A stretch of 64,000 nucleotides of DNA, taken from contig CM038917.1 of NCBI GenBank assembly GCA_021904315.1, positions 1,488,001-1,552,000 on the forward strand, given 5' to 3'. The first letter of the stretch is position 1. Each line of letters opens with the position of its first letter. A program made the translations under genes and the position numbers. Shown one piece after another: positions 36,941-48,700 of the stretch. The notes below the pieces were generated by a model that worked only from the letters and a program-made list of their open reading frames with translations, did no database searches and had not been told where the DNA came from. Origin of the DNA: Sphagnum magellanicum (taxonomy: Eukaryota; Streptophyta; Sphagnopsida; Sphagnales; Sphagnaceae).

Positions 36941-37925
36941 TGTTTATGGTGTGAAAAAGATTCATTGGTCACCAAAAATAAACTACCTTTTGTTTTGTCT
37001 TTTATCATTCACTAGAGTGTTTTACAATTTGTGGAGGTTGTGACACCGATTACATTAATTTATGAAAAAATGATGTTTTTGTGATTAACTTGGTTTGTTG
37101 TTTTGCTTTTCTTGTGTGTGGTTGCAATTGGCGTTGGTGATGGGGTGAAGTTGGTGGATGGTTAGAATAAGTAATCAATCTTTGAAAAGCTAAGTACCAA
37201 ATCTACACCTTGGTTTTATTACGAAGATTGATGTTTTACTTTTGGGAGGAATGTTTTGGTGTGAATATATATATATATTTGAACATTGATCTCTTTGATT
37301 TCCATTGCATAAGAGACTTGATGATTGGGTAGATGGAGTTAACCAAGTCTTTAGAGGCATAAAATAGAATGGATGAAAGGTTTTAAAGGGTCAAATATGG
37401 GCATATATGTTTGTTGCATTCATTGTCCAGGTTAAATATGTTTAATGGTTTATTTGAATTTTGGTTTTGTGCATGCATGGAGATATCAAATACCTATAAT
37501 ATGGAGTTATGAGCAAAGGTGTTAGCCACTAGAAAAGTACTCGGACATAAGAGAGATCAATTGATGGTGTTAATGGGTGTTTAGGATGTTATGCTTGTTA
37601 ATGTTTCCCAAATTGTAATTGTAGAACAATCAATGTGGGTTACTATTGTGGATCTATTGTAAATAAGATGGGGATTTTGTGTGGGGTTGAAATATTGTCT
37701 GTTTTTTATGCGATATTATAATATCATGATAATCCTATGAGAGGATTGAAATGGATTTGATCCATCCTATGCCATTAGGTTAAGATTTACAGTTAGGTTA
37801 GGTTGGAACACTAATTTAATGAAGGAACTTGGAACAAAATGTTGTAATTAATGAATCACATTTGTATGCAAATTTAAGTTTCTAAATGTTTATGATGATA
37901 TTTGATGTAGGTGTTATGCCCTTTT
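36941..37925 (+). repeat. 1.1-kb dispersed repeat, copy 2
   Basis: Collinear with 7610-8725 in the same orientation. It lacks the roughly 120-bp internal duplication of copy 1 and has a TA microsatellite near 37267-37280. No coding remnant was seen. Confidence 0.7.
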
Positions 37926-38756
37926 TTGGGTTATAATTTAACTTCAAATTTGATAGGTTGATATGTTTCAAAATGTTCCAATTATTTTTCAAAATGTTCA
38001 TTAATGTAGAATCAAAATTTTCATTCCAATAAAAACATGTAATTAATTGCGATAATTGAATAGGAGGTTGTTGCACCATGATTTCAAAAGACATGGAAAA
38101 TCATCTAAATCTATGGTAATTTTGGAATCATGAACTTGAAAAGTAGGCAAAGACTTAGATAAACCATTAACGTATTAAATTGGTTCAAAATGTTGAAAAC
38201 TATACGATATATGTAAAGGGATAGATTGAAAATCCATGCCACATCGAGACATAATGTGTTTTGATATTTTATTCCAAGTGTAAATTGGCCTTTGCAGATA
38301 TTTAGTTATCCAAAATATTGTAATGAAATCTCCCCACAAACCTCCCATACTATCACTTCATGTTATTTTTGTCACATATTGATGTTCATTTATGACCATG
38401 TTTCAAATATGACATTGTTAGGTTTTTTTTGTATTCAATAATAAACATCGATTTAAATGTGCCATGTTATTTTGCCTCAATTCAAAAGATGATAAAATGA
38501 TTATCTAATAAATAAAATATGGAATCATAAAAACAATTTCCTATTTCATATTTGTATGTTGAAATTAGATGAATGCAATACATGTTCAAATGACGAATCA
38601 ACAAGATTAAATAAAAGTGTTTCCATTATTATGAACTACAATATAATGGATATTTATATAAACAAAAACATGGTTCCCACATAAACACATTCAAAAAAGA
38701 TAAAATCAATGACTCATTCAAGATTATTTATTTTTAATTGTTTTGGGAAAGTTCCT
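37926..38756. other. AT-rich gene-free interval
   Basis: Nothing recognised. Confidence 0.3.
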
Positions 38757-39080
38757 TGCATTGAAAAACCTTTTATATTGGAAAATTGTTTAGATGGAAA
38801 AATTGCTTGAATTGAAAAATTACTATAATTTTTTAAAAATTAAATCAAAAAAAAAATTGCATTAAAATTTACATGTATTGAAAATTTGCTTACATTGAAA
38901 AATGACTTATATTGGAAAATCATTTGCATTGAAAAAACAACTTGCATTGAAAAAATTGCTTACATTGAAAAACTACTTTCATTGAAAAAATTCCTTCGAA
39001 TGCAAAACTACTTTCATTGCAAAAATTCTTTCAATCAAAAAATTGTTTTCATTGAAACACTGCTTGCATTGAAAAACTCG
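38757..39080. repeat. Degenerate 18-20 bp minisatellite
   Basis: A unit close to 'cttgcattgaaaaaattg' is repeated about fifteen times with drift. The open frame across it (MLTLKNDLYWKIICIEK...) simply translates the repeat and is not a gene. Confidence 0.8.
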
Positions 39081-39115
39081 ACAAATGATCTTCAAAGTGC
39101 AAAAACATTAAACCA

Positions 39116-39170
<55 letters not shown>
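39116..39170. repeat. Compound CA/TA microsatellite
   Basis: A CA run turns directly into a TA run. Confidence 0.95.
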
Positions 39171-39171
<1 letters not shown>

Positions 39172-39310
39172 CTTAAAACAAAAACTAGTTTATTTATGTT
39201 TAAACCTTACATTTTCACCCCCTTCATTTGCATAAGCCATATCTTGCTCTTAAAAAAACCAATTACTTGACCAGGGCAAGAATGTGTTTAGGTGTGAAAC
39301 GCATTTTTAC

Positions 39311-40096
39311 AAATGGGGGAGAATGTAAGGGATGAAACCAAATGACTCCCAAGTGCATTCTCACTTTGGGAGTTACATTTGTGTGGGAGTTGCAAATGTT
39401 CAAAGCCTTGGTTGAGAAGGAAAACAAACACCAAATTGGCCCCCCAAAACACTATTAAAAGGATTTTGAAGCTTAAATGCTTAAAGTGCTCTCACATTGT
39501 TCATTTAGAGGTGATTTGCATGAGTTATGATCAAAAGAAGGGGTGAAAGTCAAATTGAGAATTTGATTCCCAACCATAAATCCCTTGAAAATAGGGGTCA
39601 AATGAAATCTGATTGGAGCGTGTTATACACTGTTGGAAAGATATTTTCAAAGGTTATAAAGTATTGTCCTCGCACTATAAAAAAAATACTTGATTTGAGA
39701 AAGATATGAGTTCAAAATCTTGAAACAACAAAAGTTCCAGTTTTGGGACTCTCACTTGGAAGTCGTGAGGAAAAGTGACATTTGGATGTAGTCTCCGCGG
39801 AGAAACACAAAGTATTTTATAAGGAGGGGAGTGGTGCCTCCTCTCAAAGGTTGCGGGCAGAATAAAGTTTGTGCTTTAAGTTTTCCTTATTAAGTTTGCC
39901 GCACCATTTCCATTTGATTAGCACTAACCACCCTTTTTTCTTGGTTGTGCAAGTTGATTTCATTTTGAACTTTCATTTGTGAGTTCGTCGTAGTCCCATC
40001 CCCGAACTCTGGCATGCCCTCCTACCCCCGAAATGTAATGAATTTAAAAACGTGCCCTAATTTTCTTCTTCTTTTGTTGTTTTGCTTTGGGACCCA
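39311..40096 (+). mobile_element. Polypurine tract and 3' LTR of a retrotransposon remnant
   Basis: A purine tract AAATGGGGGAGAA at 39311-39323 is followed immediately by TGTAAGGGATGAAACC at 39324. This is the arrangement seen at the end of the internal region of plant Ty3/gypsy-type elements. A TATA-like TTTTATAAGG lies near 39816 and a 'cctacccccgaaatgtaatga' segment (21 nt here split as CCTACCCCCG and AAATGTAATGA) near 40021. The right end is approximate. No reverse transcriptase or integrase frame remains to the left, so the element is truncated. It is related to the minus-strand LTR at 9137-9897. Confidence 0.7.
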
Positions 40097-40299
40097 CCTT
40101 TGGGTCCCTTGAAGAATTTGAGAGCACATTAGCACGTCATGTTTACATGTAAACCTTAAATATCTCAATTTAGATTTGAAAGATATTAATATAAACCTTA
40201 AATTTTTCTCCAGTATTTAACCATTGTTTTCATTTCATTCAAATATATTATTATTATTTGTTAAACATCAATTTTTTTTATCATGTACATAAAAAATAA

Positions 40300-40690
40300 A
40301 TTTAAACACAAAAAAATCAATTAAATATTAATTTCATTATGATGTTTGTTATTAAATCTTCATCAAAACCTTATTGAAGTTTTAAAAATAACATCAAATT
40401 AATTTTTAAAAATTATATCTCAAAAACGAATTTTATATTAAATTTTATATTTATTTAAAAATTAATTTTTTTTATTTTAATCAATTCTTGCATAATTTTT
40501 CAAATCTCATTTTAATAAAATTGAAAGAAATTGAAGCTAATTATTTGTATGTTTATCAAGCAAGTTTCATTTAAAAAATTAGTCATATGAATTGTTTTTT
40601 AACATTTCGTAGTGACATAAATCCTCGTGATACAAAAAGGCAAGCGACAATTAAAAATAAATAAAAATGATATAAAGACATGATTAAATC
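40300..40690 (+). repeat. AT-rich dispersed repeat, copy 1
   Basis: Highly similar and collinear to 61905-62290: 'tattaaatcttcatcaaa', 'ccttattgaagtttt', 'aatcaattcttgcataat', 'gaagctaattatttgtatg', 'aaaaaattagtcatatgaa' and 'tgatacaaaaagg' are shared. It is non-coding. Confidence 0.8.
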
Positions 40691-43600
40691 AGTTACCCAA
40701 CAAGCAAATGGGTAGATTTCAAGACAACCAATAAATTGGATAGGTGCACACAAAATCCACACATGCCCGTTCATTAATTTGGGTGAATAAAAAACTTAGA
40801 CACAAACCTATAACCTTATTCATTCAGCCAACTTTTGATTCTCCAACCCCTATACCGTTCAGAAGGGGTTCCCACAATGTCTCTGGAAGAGAGTTTTAGT
40901 TACTTTCAGAAGAAGATTTGGTTAACTAGTTGCTATTAAATATGATTTATTTTAAAGACTAATTTGAAATATCTTTTGGGGAAGACAATGATGAGGACTT
41001 GAACATGAAAAGGGTGTGAGAACCCCTTTCTTTCTATGTGGATCTAATTTTTTAATGTACATGGGGATCATTTCTTTGTATCCTCTCTATCTCTTCTCAA
41101 TTTTTTTATTTTTTTCCAAAAAATTTCATGTATTGTATTGCCATGATGGGTGGAATTGTGTTATATTTGGGCCATGAACGCATAATGAAAAAGGTTGTTT
41201 TACACCATTTTACAAGGATCCCTAGAGACTCTCTATGTGTATATGTGTGTTAGTAAAGGTAGAAAATACAATGGTAGTGTTAATGGAATGGAAGGGACAA
41301 CTTGCCACCATGGGGACAATCATGAGGAAGAGAATAATAAGCAATAAAGGAAATGGGGTACTTTGGGAATTTTTTTTCCTTTTTTTGATTTGATCTACCC
41401 AGGTGTTTTGTTTTGTGATTTTATTGTAAGGCAGAATTATTGGTCCCTCCAAATTAACTTCATTTTATTTCTCCTTCTTTTCTGTTTCCAATGATAACAA
41501 TATTTATTTGGACCCTATGAGCTAATTATGCTACAAGCATAATTACCACATGTAGGATTCTTGGCTTATTCTTTTAATTAAGAACATTTTTTACTTTTTT
41601 TTTTTGAATAGTCGTAATACAATTGTTTAGTTTATGTTTAATTTTATCTTTGTTTTACTATCATAGTCAACATTACTATTAGGCTAATTGTTGGGCCACA
41701 TGTTGGGAATTACTTACAATGAATATGAGAGATTTCCCATGCATAATTAATTAATTAAGTTAACAAATGATGAACATTTCATAGTAATAAACTCCATTTA
41801 AAAAAATTAACGACACTTTGTAGCCATTGAAAATATAGTATAATTACACATGTAATAAAAAAAATTCTATGTCACAAGGGAAAACTAGAAGGTTTTTCAA
41901 TGTCATTCCGTGTATCAAAGATGCTAGGACAATTTGTGACCTTGACTTTCAACCTTTGTAGAAACAAATGAACATGATGATTTCAACTTCAATCTATTTC
42001 CATCAATTAGCTTCCACACATATGTTTTGGTTGAAAATTCACCCTCACAAATCATTATTTTCGCTAGAATTTTCAACACCATTTGCTAATTAAAATTTTA
42101 ATTGATGTAGGAGACATAACTCATGTTCACTTTTTACCGTGTTAGAAAAATGCTAATTGAACATGAAATTAATCAACAATTATCAAATCAATCAACAATC
42201 ATCAATCCAATATGTTTTGGGCTATTTTTTTTCTACACCACCCTACTCACTATTGTTTTAGGATTTAAGTTGCAAGCAATAATGAAAATAAAAATGGTGG
42301 GAAATTGAAAGTTGAAGTTATTAATTAGGTGTTGAATGTACTTTATTCCACCATTCAATAGTAATCGTGCAAAGTTCTTATCTAAACATTTAGAAACAAG
42401 ATCAACTTGCAAAATATGATTACGTAACACACATGTTCATCAATGAATCTCATAATTTGTCTTGATACAATTTCTTGAATAAATTAACCATGAATATTGT
42501 TGTTCCTTTCAAATACTAAACTTAAATACTTTCTTTTGGAAGATCTAATTGTGAAATTTGTAGTTGATCAAATGGCAATGATGTCCATTTTTTTTGTATG
42601 AAATTATCTATTGAAATTGTTTAACTCAATAAAAACATTGTCTTTTGTTTAAATCAATATTACAAAAACTAATTTTGAAACAATGTTATACATAAGCTTC
42701 ATCAAAATTATGAAAAAAATAATGCAAATGCATGAAAAAATAATTCACATGTGAATTTTCAACGAAGCAAATTATAATCAAATGAAAAAAAAAATCATTT
42801 TACAAAAATACAATTTATCTATGTTTGATAAATTACACCCTTGGACTTGCCAAATGATATTAGTAATAAATAAGAACACGTACCAGAAAGTTCACGTGCT
42901 TTGGGCATGTTTTTAAATTTGTGTAGATTGGGTCCAAGCAATGAAAGTTTCAAAACACATAAAAAAACATAACACATTCTTAAGTGGAAAACCCTCACAT
43001 CACTTATTTGGAGAAAATGAATGAGAAAGGGATTTAGCACAAATTGACAATGTTTAGATTCACCATAAACTCATCACATCAGTCTTACAGGCTACCCTAA
43101 AATAAATATGAATGTGTTGGAGATTATCCTTTGGGAATGTGATTGCCTCTGTGTTGGTGTTTTGGTGGGTCTTTCCCAATATTGTAGCCTTTCCACATTA
43201 ATAAATTATTTGTAGAAATGTTGAAATTTTCAATTATTTTTTTCAAAAAATAAATTGTGAAGGAAAATAGAAAATATGTTGAATAATTGTAGTGACAAAA
43301 CATTTTGAGGAATTGGTATATTGGAAGTTTTTCATAATTTTTCATATGATCATCCTTAGACAATTAATTTTACATAATCTATTGTATGGTCATCCTTGGA
43401 CAATTGTAAAATCTATCTCTAAAACAATTACTTCATTTCCAAGCTTAATTATCTCATTTTTTTCTTACTAACTCTCCTCATAATTACTTAAATCCTTTAT
43501 TAATGATTATCCCTTATGTATTTATAACTACCTCATACCCTTTCCTTATCCACAAACATGAATCTAAAAAGACAAATTAATGGGTGTCCATGATATTTAT

Positions 43601-44319
43601 ATTAGTTCGAATTGAATTTGACATTGAGATAGATAATGATGACCTATCGAAAATCATATGGGAACATAAGAAGTTGATCGACATTGGTGGTGGTGCCCAG
43701 CAATATAGAGCCCAAGTTTAATTCATTATTTGAGAGACATATGTTGAAGCTGCCTTTGTTACTAATAGTGGGTGCCCATGACCTTTGGCCATTGTGAAGT
43801 CCTTCGGTTTCTTTAAACTTGGTTCGCGCTTTAGTTTTTTTTAAGAAAATTTTAATTTTTTAATTTTTATGTGTTTTCTATTTTTATTATTATTTTGTGA
43901 TCATCCAGCCGGATGGACACCATGTTTGCTTTTATATATAGGATGTCCCACATTTTTAACACTCATCACAACAATATAGTTGAGTTTTCATTCACTTTTC
44001 CCTTTGCCCAATGTCGGAATTTACACTTGGCATGCATCTTATGGTCAAGTCCAAAAGACATGCTTTCCTTGGAGCAATCAATCATGAGGAGGGACCTTTC
44101 CCTTGCCTTGTTGTGCTTGGGAATTATGTTCTCAAAACGCTTCAATGTTGGTCACATACCCAAGACTAGGTTGTGACTTGTGACATAAAATATCTCTGAT
44201 CACATACATTCATATGCTCAAGGGAGATTCCAAACAACAAAACAAATTTAAAAAAAAGACCTTTGTAATATTACTTGCATCTAAAGCCTTCCTAATCCGG
44301 GTTTTTTTTTTCTTTTTCA
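40691..44319. other. Long AT-rich gene-free interval
   Basis: No gene was found. The open frames near 41222-41452, 42123-42308, 43124-43363 and 43913-44176 lack recognisable domains. Confidence 0.4.
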
Positions 44320-44620
44320 ATGTTTTTTTTTTTCCAATTTTGTGAGGTAGATGGACTTTCTATCCTCCACAAGAGAACTTAGCAAAACTTGGCTACATGT
44401 CAGAGAAAAAAAAGTTGAATTTTTTAAACCTATGGTCTAAATATGGCGATTTCAACTTTTTTTTTCAATTTCCAAAAAAAATCCTTTGTACAAGTGGCAT
44501 CCCACCCCCCCCCCCCCCCCCCTCCCCCCCTTTTCCTGTTGCAAAGTGGCGTAATCTACACCCACAACCCCAAAAAAAAAAAAAAAAAAACTGCCTCCTA
44601 AGTGTGGAGGAGGGCATAAT
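44320..44620. repeat. Dispersed TTTGGCTA-family repeat with C and A runs
   Basis: It contains 'aaaacttggctacatgtcag', 'tctaaatatggcgatttca' and 'aaaatcctttgtac', matching the order at 900-1100. A run of 18 C near 44505-44522 continues into CCCC after one T, and a 19-A run lies near 44572-44590. The neighbouring open frame is an artefact of these runs. Confidence 0.6.
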
Positions 44621-45329
44621 TTTAGCACTATGGCAACAATTTTTTGGATTTTTTCGGAAATTTTTAAGAGAATAATAGAAAAAAAAATTCTACAAATTTG
44701 GAAATTTTCTCCAAACTTTAGAAATAAAAAAATTGAAAAAAGAAAATAAAATTCCCCCTTGGATTCATTACTCTAAGCCATCCTCACATGGCACAAATAA
44801 TAAAACCATGGGCATACCACCATGCATGCCAGTAGAAGTTTTTTTCCTTCCTACGTGTAACTAACTGTGGTCTAAAGCAGCGGGGAAGGATGAGGCACGC
44901 GTGAGAAGGGCGTCCAGGCATCGAATATCGACAGCCACACAAACCAGGCTGCTAATCTGATCAATGCTCAAATTATTATCATTATCAACAGTAATTAGGA
45001 TTAGAATTTAGGATTAACGTTAATCACAAATATATTCTAGCAAATATAGTTATTTTGTGAGATTAATTAGTCCTAATTAGGATTAAGATTAAGATTTACG
45101 TTAATCCCGGCCATTTCGCTCATCTGCCATATTTCTGCTGCAGAAACATCTTGAAGGATTTGTCGATGCTGGTTTCTTGCGTGCTATGCAACAACAGCAC
45201 ATAAGTAATGTTCAATGTTCGCCGGATGTGTGCATTTTTTCTTGGTGAAAATTCGACAGTTGTGATGTACCTTTAGCTTCGCTCAACTTTGTTTGTTCCT
45301 CAAGAAATACACTGTTACGACTATCCATT
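44621..45329 (+). promoter_or_regulatory. Upstream region of FLVB
   Basis: Two similar stretches, 'gtaattaggattagaattta' (44991) and 'taattaggattaagattaag' (45074), each run on to 'acgttaatc'. This is a small upstream direct repeat. Base composition becomes more GC-rich from about 44870, consistent with approach to a promoter. No defined core element could be placed. Confidence 0.3.
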
Positions 45330-45550
45330 GTTGTTGCTGCTGCTGAGAATAAATCGCAAGTTTGCACAAGAGGAGCAAAACACGGTTTCCGGGGTGTCGA
45401 CGACGAGATCGGAGGTTTGCGACGTTGTTTTATTGCTGCTGTCTGTTGTTGCTGCTGCGGAGAATAATCGCAAGTTTGTACTAAAAGAGCAAAACAAGGT
45501 TTCCGGGGTGTCGACGACGAGATCGGAGGTTTGCGACGTTGTTTTGTTAG
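45330..45550. repeat. 114-bp tandem duplication just upstream of FLVB
   Basis: Two near-identical copies offset by exactly 114 bp (for example 'tcgcaag' at 45354 and 45468, 'ggggtgtcgacgacgagatc' at 45391 and 45505). They probably lie in the promoter or 5' untranslated region of FLVB. Open frames on both strands repeat the same peptide twice and are not regarded as genes. Confidence 0.9.
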
Positions 45551-45734
45551 CACGGGAATGCAGTGATTTGTTGTGGAAGCCAAGGTTGTCTAGGTGTTGT
45601 ATTTTGGACATCTGTGTATCGGGAATAGTGTTCGTTGCTGGTGAGAATTGGTGGACTATAGGTAAGCTGAAACGGCTGTTTGGATCGGGGTTTTTTGTTC
45701 TTGATTTGCGATTTTGGAAGGCAGCTAGCTAGCT

Positions 45735-48700
45735 ATGGCGTCGTCGTTTGCTCTCGGAATCCGACATAGCTTGTCGGCTTCGTCTTTTCCTGTTCTTCGG
45801 CATAAAGCTCCTCAGGGTTGGAAGCGTTTGGAGGCTGATCACTTGAAGATGAAGGAAGTGAGAGCGGTAGCGGTGAGTGTGGACAACGCGCCGAAGCTGT
45901 CGCAGGTTGTGAAATGGCAGGAAAACAAGCGCATCCAGACACAGATTCTGCCTATTGCTGCTGACATCACCACCATCCGATCTCTCGATTGGGATCGAGA
46001 CCGTTTTGACATGTATGTATCTGCTTTCTATCCTCTGAGTGTACTGCAAGAGCAATCAGTTTCTTGAGTGAGCAAGCAAGCGAAGCTAGAAACAAGGCAT
46101 AACCTGGGGAAAAAAGGCATTTGGAATGACTGCAGAAGGAAACATAGCTTGTTTATCTGAGAAACAAACACCATGCTGCTTACAATTGGCAGTTTGTTGC
46201 ACATTCGACAAACCTGTTATCTCCTAATCTGCAATGACTGATCTGGATAGCCTGTCTTGCCACTTTCAAATCTAACTTGCAACTGTGGTGAAGTGAATTT
46301 GGTCTGCAGAATGGAACAACATACAATTCTTTTATCATCAATGGTGAGAAATTGGCTGTGATCGAGACATCACATGAGAAGTTCAGGGACTTGTACTTGG
46401 CAGCTATTCAGGAGGAAATTGATCCAAACAACATTGAATACATCATAGCTAATCACACAGAACCTGACCACAGTGCCTTAATCCCAGATCTTTTACAATT
46501 AGCACCGAATGCAACCGTGGTTGGATCAAAAGTTTGCATTCAGTTTTTACAAAATCTTGTCCTTCAACCTTTCAAGAGCAAAATTGTGAAGGTCTTTTCT
46601 TCTATCCATCAAATGCCTTTAAGTTCAGTGCTTCATATTGGAGTAAGAATGAAAGTCATCTAAATCTATTGGCCGTATACAAAAGTATGGTTCATGGGTT
46701 CATGTCTGAGACCTAGTGCTTGATTGTATTTAGGGATTGTTGTGGTGCCTATCAGTGGCCATTTAGAGCTCAATGAGGGTGTTGTGTTGCAGGGAGGGGA
46801 CACTCTCAACCTTGGGAAGGGGCATGTGTTGGAGTTTGTAATGGCTCCTAACCTGCATTGGCCTGACACCATGTTCACTTTGGACCGCGGCACAGGAATT
46901 ATTTTTACCTGTGATGCATTTGGCATGCACTACTGTACTGAAACGGTACAAATCTAGAGACCTTAAATCAGTCTTCTCTCTCTCTTTCTCTCTCTCTTTC
47001 ATGCCATAAAAGACATACCTGTACTGCTGCATGTAATGAATGAATCCTGCAGTTTGGCTTTACATAGCTTCTACAATCTTCAGAGAATCTATACTGAGGC
47101 CAAAGAAATATACGATCATTCTAAAGATGATAATTGTTGGCATCTCCAGGTATACGATGAGGATCTGGAGAAACTGGCACCACATTTTCGGTTTTATTAT
47201 GACTGTCTCATGCTCCCAAATTCTCGTTCAGTACTGACTGCATTGAAGCGAGTGAGCAACATGGAGTTTGGGATCATTGCTGTTGGCCATGGCCCATTGC
47301 TACGATATAATGTTGAAGAGTTGGTGCATAGGTATGAGACCTGGAGCAAACAAGCACAAGAAAAACAGCTGACATCTGTGGCTGTTCTCTATGTCTCTGA
47401 CTATGGCTATAGTGACCGTCTTTCACAGGTGAGAATTGCTGAACGATCATGACATCATTTGATTGGGATCAGATGTCGTGATTGGAATGGATGTCATGAA
47501 TTCCCTTTGAGATTTTGGAACGCATTTGCTGCATCTGTATGCTGCTAAGTATTTCACTACTGTTTGCAGGCAGTGGCCAGAGGCTTAACAAAGACAAATA
47601 CTGGTGTCGAGATGATAGACCTGAATTCTACAGATTTGCAGGAACTAATGGAGGATGTAGGCAAGAGTGGGGCAGTGGTAATCATGGCCCCTCCCAGTTC
47701 TGGTCCTGCAAACATGGCAGTAAGCACACTGTATGCATCAATGAAGGGGAAGCAGGTGACTATCTACCATTTGACTTGATCTCCTCCACTCTGCAGGATT
47801 ACTTCATTTTTCTGGTGTTTATAGTAGATTCCAATTGATCAAATTCAAAATTCAGTTTGCAAGTTTGTAGGACAGACAACTAGTTTCCAAGTTTGAGGGG
47901 AGTGGATGGGATATGCAGCCTCTGCTGATAGCAGAGAGCTATGGTGGTGATGATGAGCCAGTGGATACTATGTTGGCACGATTTGTGGGTCTTGGCATTA
48001 ATTCTCCATTCCCTCCTTTGCGAGTCAAAGAAAGTCCAACAGAGGCAACGTAAGCCATGTCTATCTGTTGTTTGTTACTGCATGTATATTGGGAGCAATT
48101 TCTGGTCCAAGTTGACTGTGTTGCCTTGCTTCTAAATGACATCCACTGATTTATGATATTTTGCTATTGTGAATCCTTGAATCAAGATGTTCAAGATCCA
48201 ATTTGCATCTTGTCTTACTGGGGTTCATTGGGCAGTGTTACAGGAATAGAAAGACTGCTTGCTTCTTACACTGAGTGGAGCTTCTTTTTTTGGCAATTAA
48301 CTTTGATGGTAGAAAAGGTTGGTTGTCTTAGATATATGTGTGATGGTGCAGGTATCAGGAATTTGAGGAGGCAGGTACTGATTTGGGTCAGTTGCTAACA
48401 CAAAAGAAAGTCATTGAAACTAAGAAGGCAAACATGCCAAATGATATTGCAAAAGCAATTGGACGCATCTCTGGTGGTCTTTATGTTGTCACTGCTACAA
48501 AAGGATCCTCCAAGGGTGCTATGGTTGCATCCTGGGTTTCTCAGGTTAGTGAGAGATCTCTTGGCATTTTTTCCTGGATTCTCTGAGCTCACTGCTAAGA
48601 AAGGATCCTCCAAGGGTGCTCTGATCATATCCTGGGTGTCTGATGTTAGTGAGAGTTGCCCTGATATGATTTGATTTTGTGTTTTTTGACAACTCTGACC

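Noticed and set aside
44397-44675. 92-codon frame containing a poly-proline run
   Set aside because: The proline and lysine runs are translations of the C and A homopolymers in a dispersed repeat.
45212-45732. Open frames on both strands upstream of FLVB (123, 147 and 96 codons)
   Set aside because: They overlap each other and translate the 114-bp tandem duplication twice. There is no domain or splice support, and the position fits the FLVB leader.
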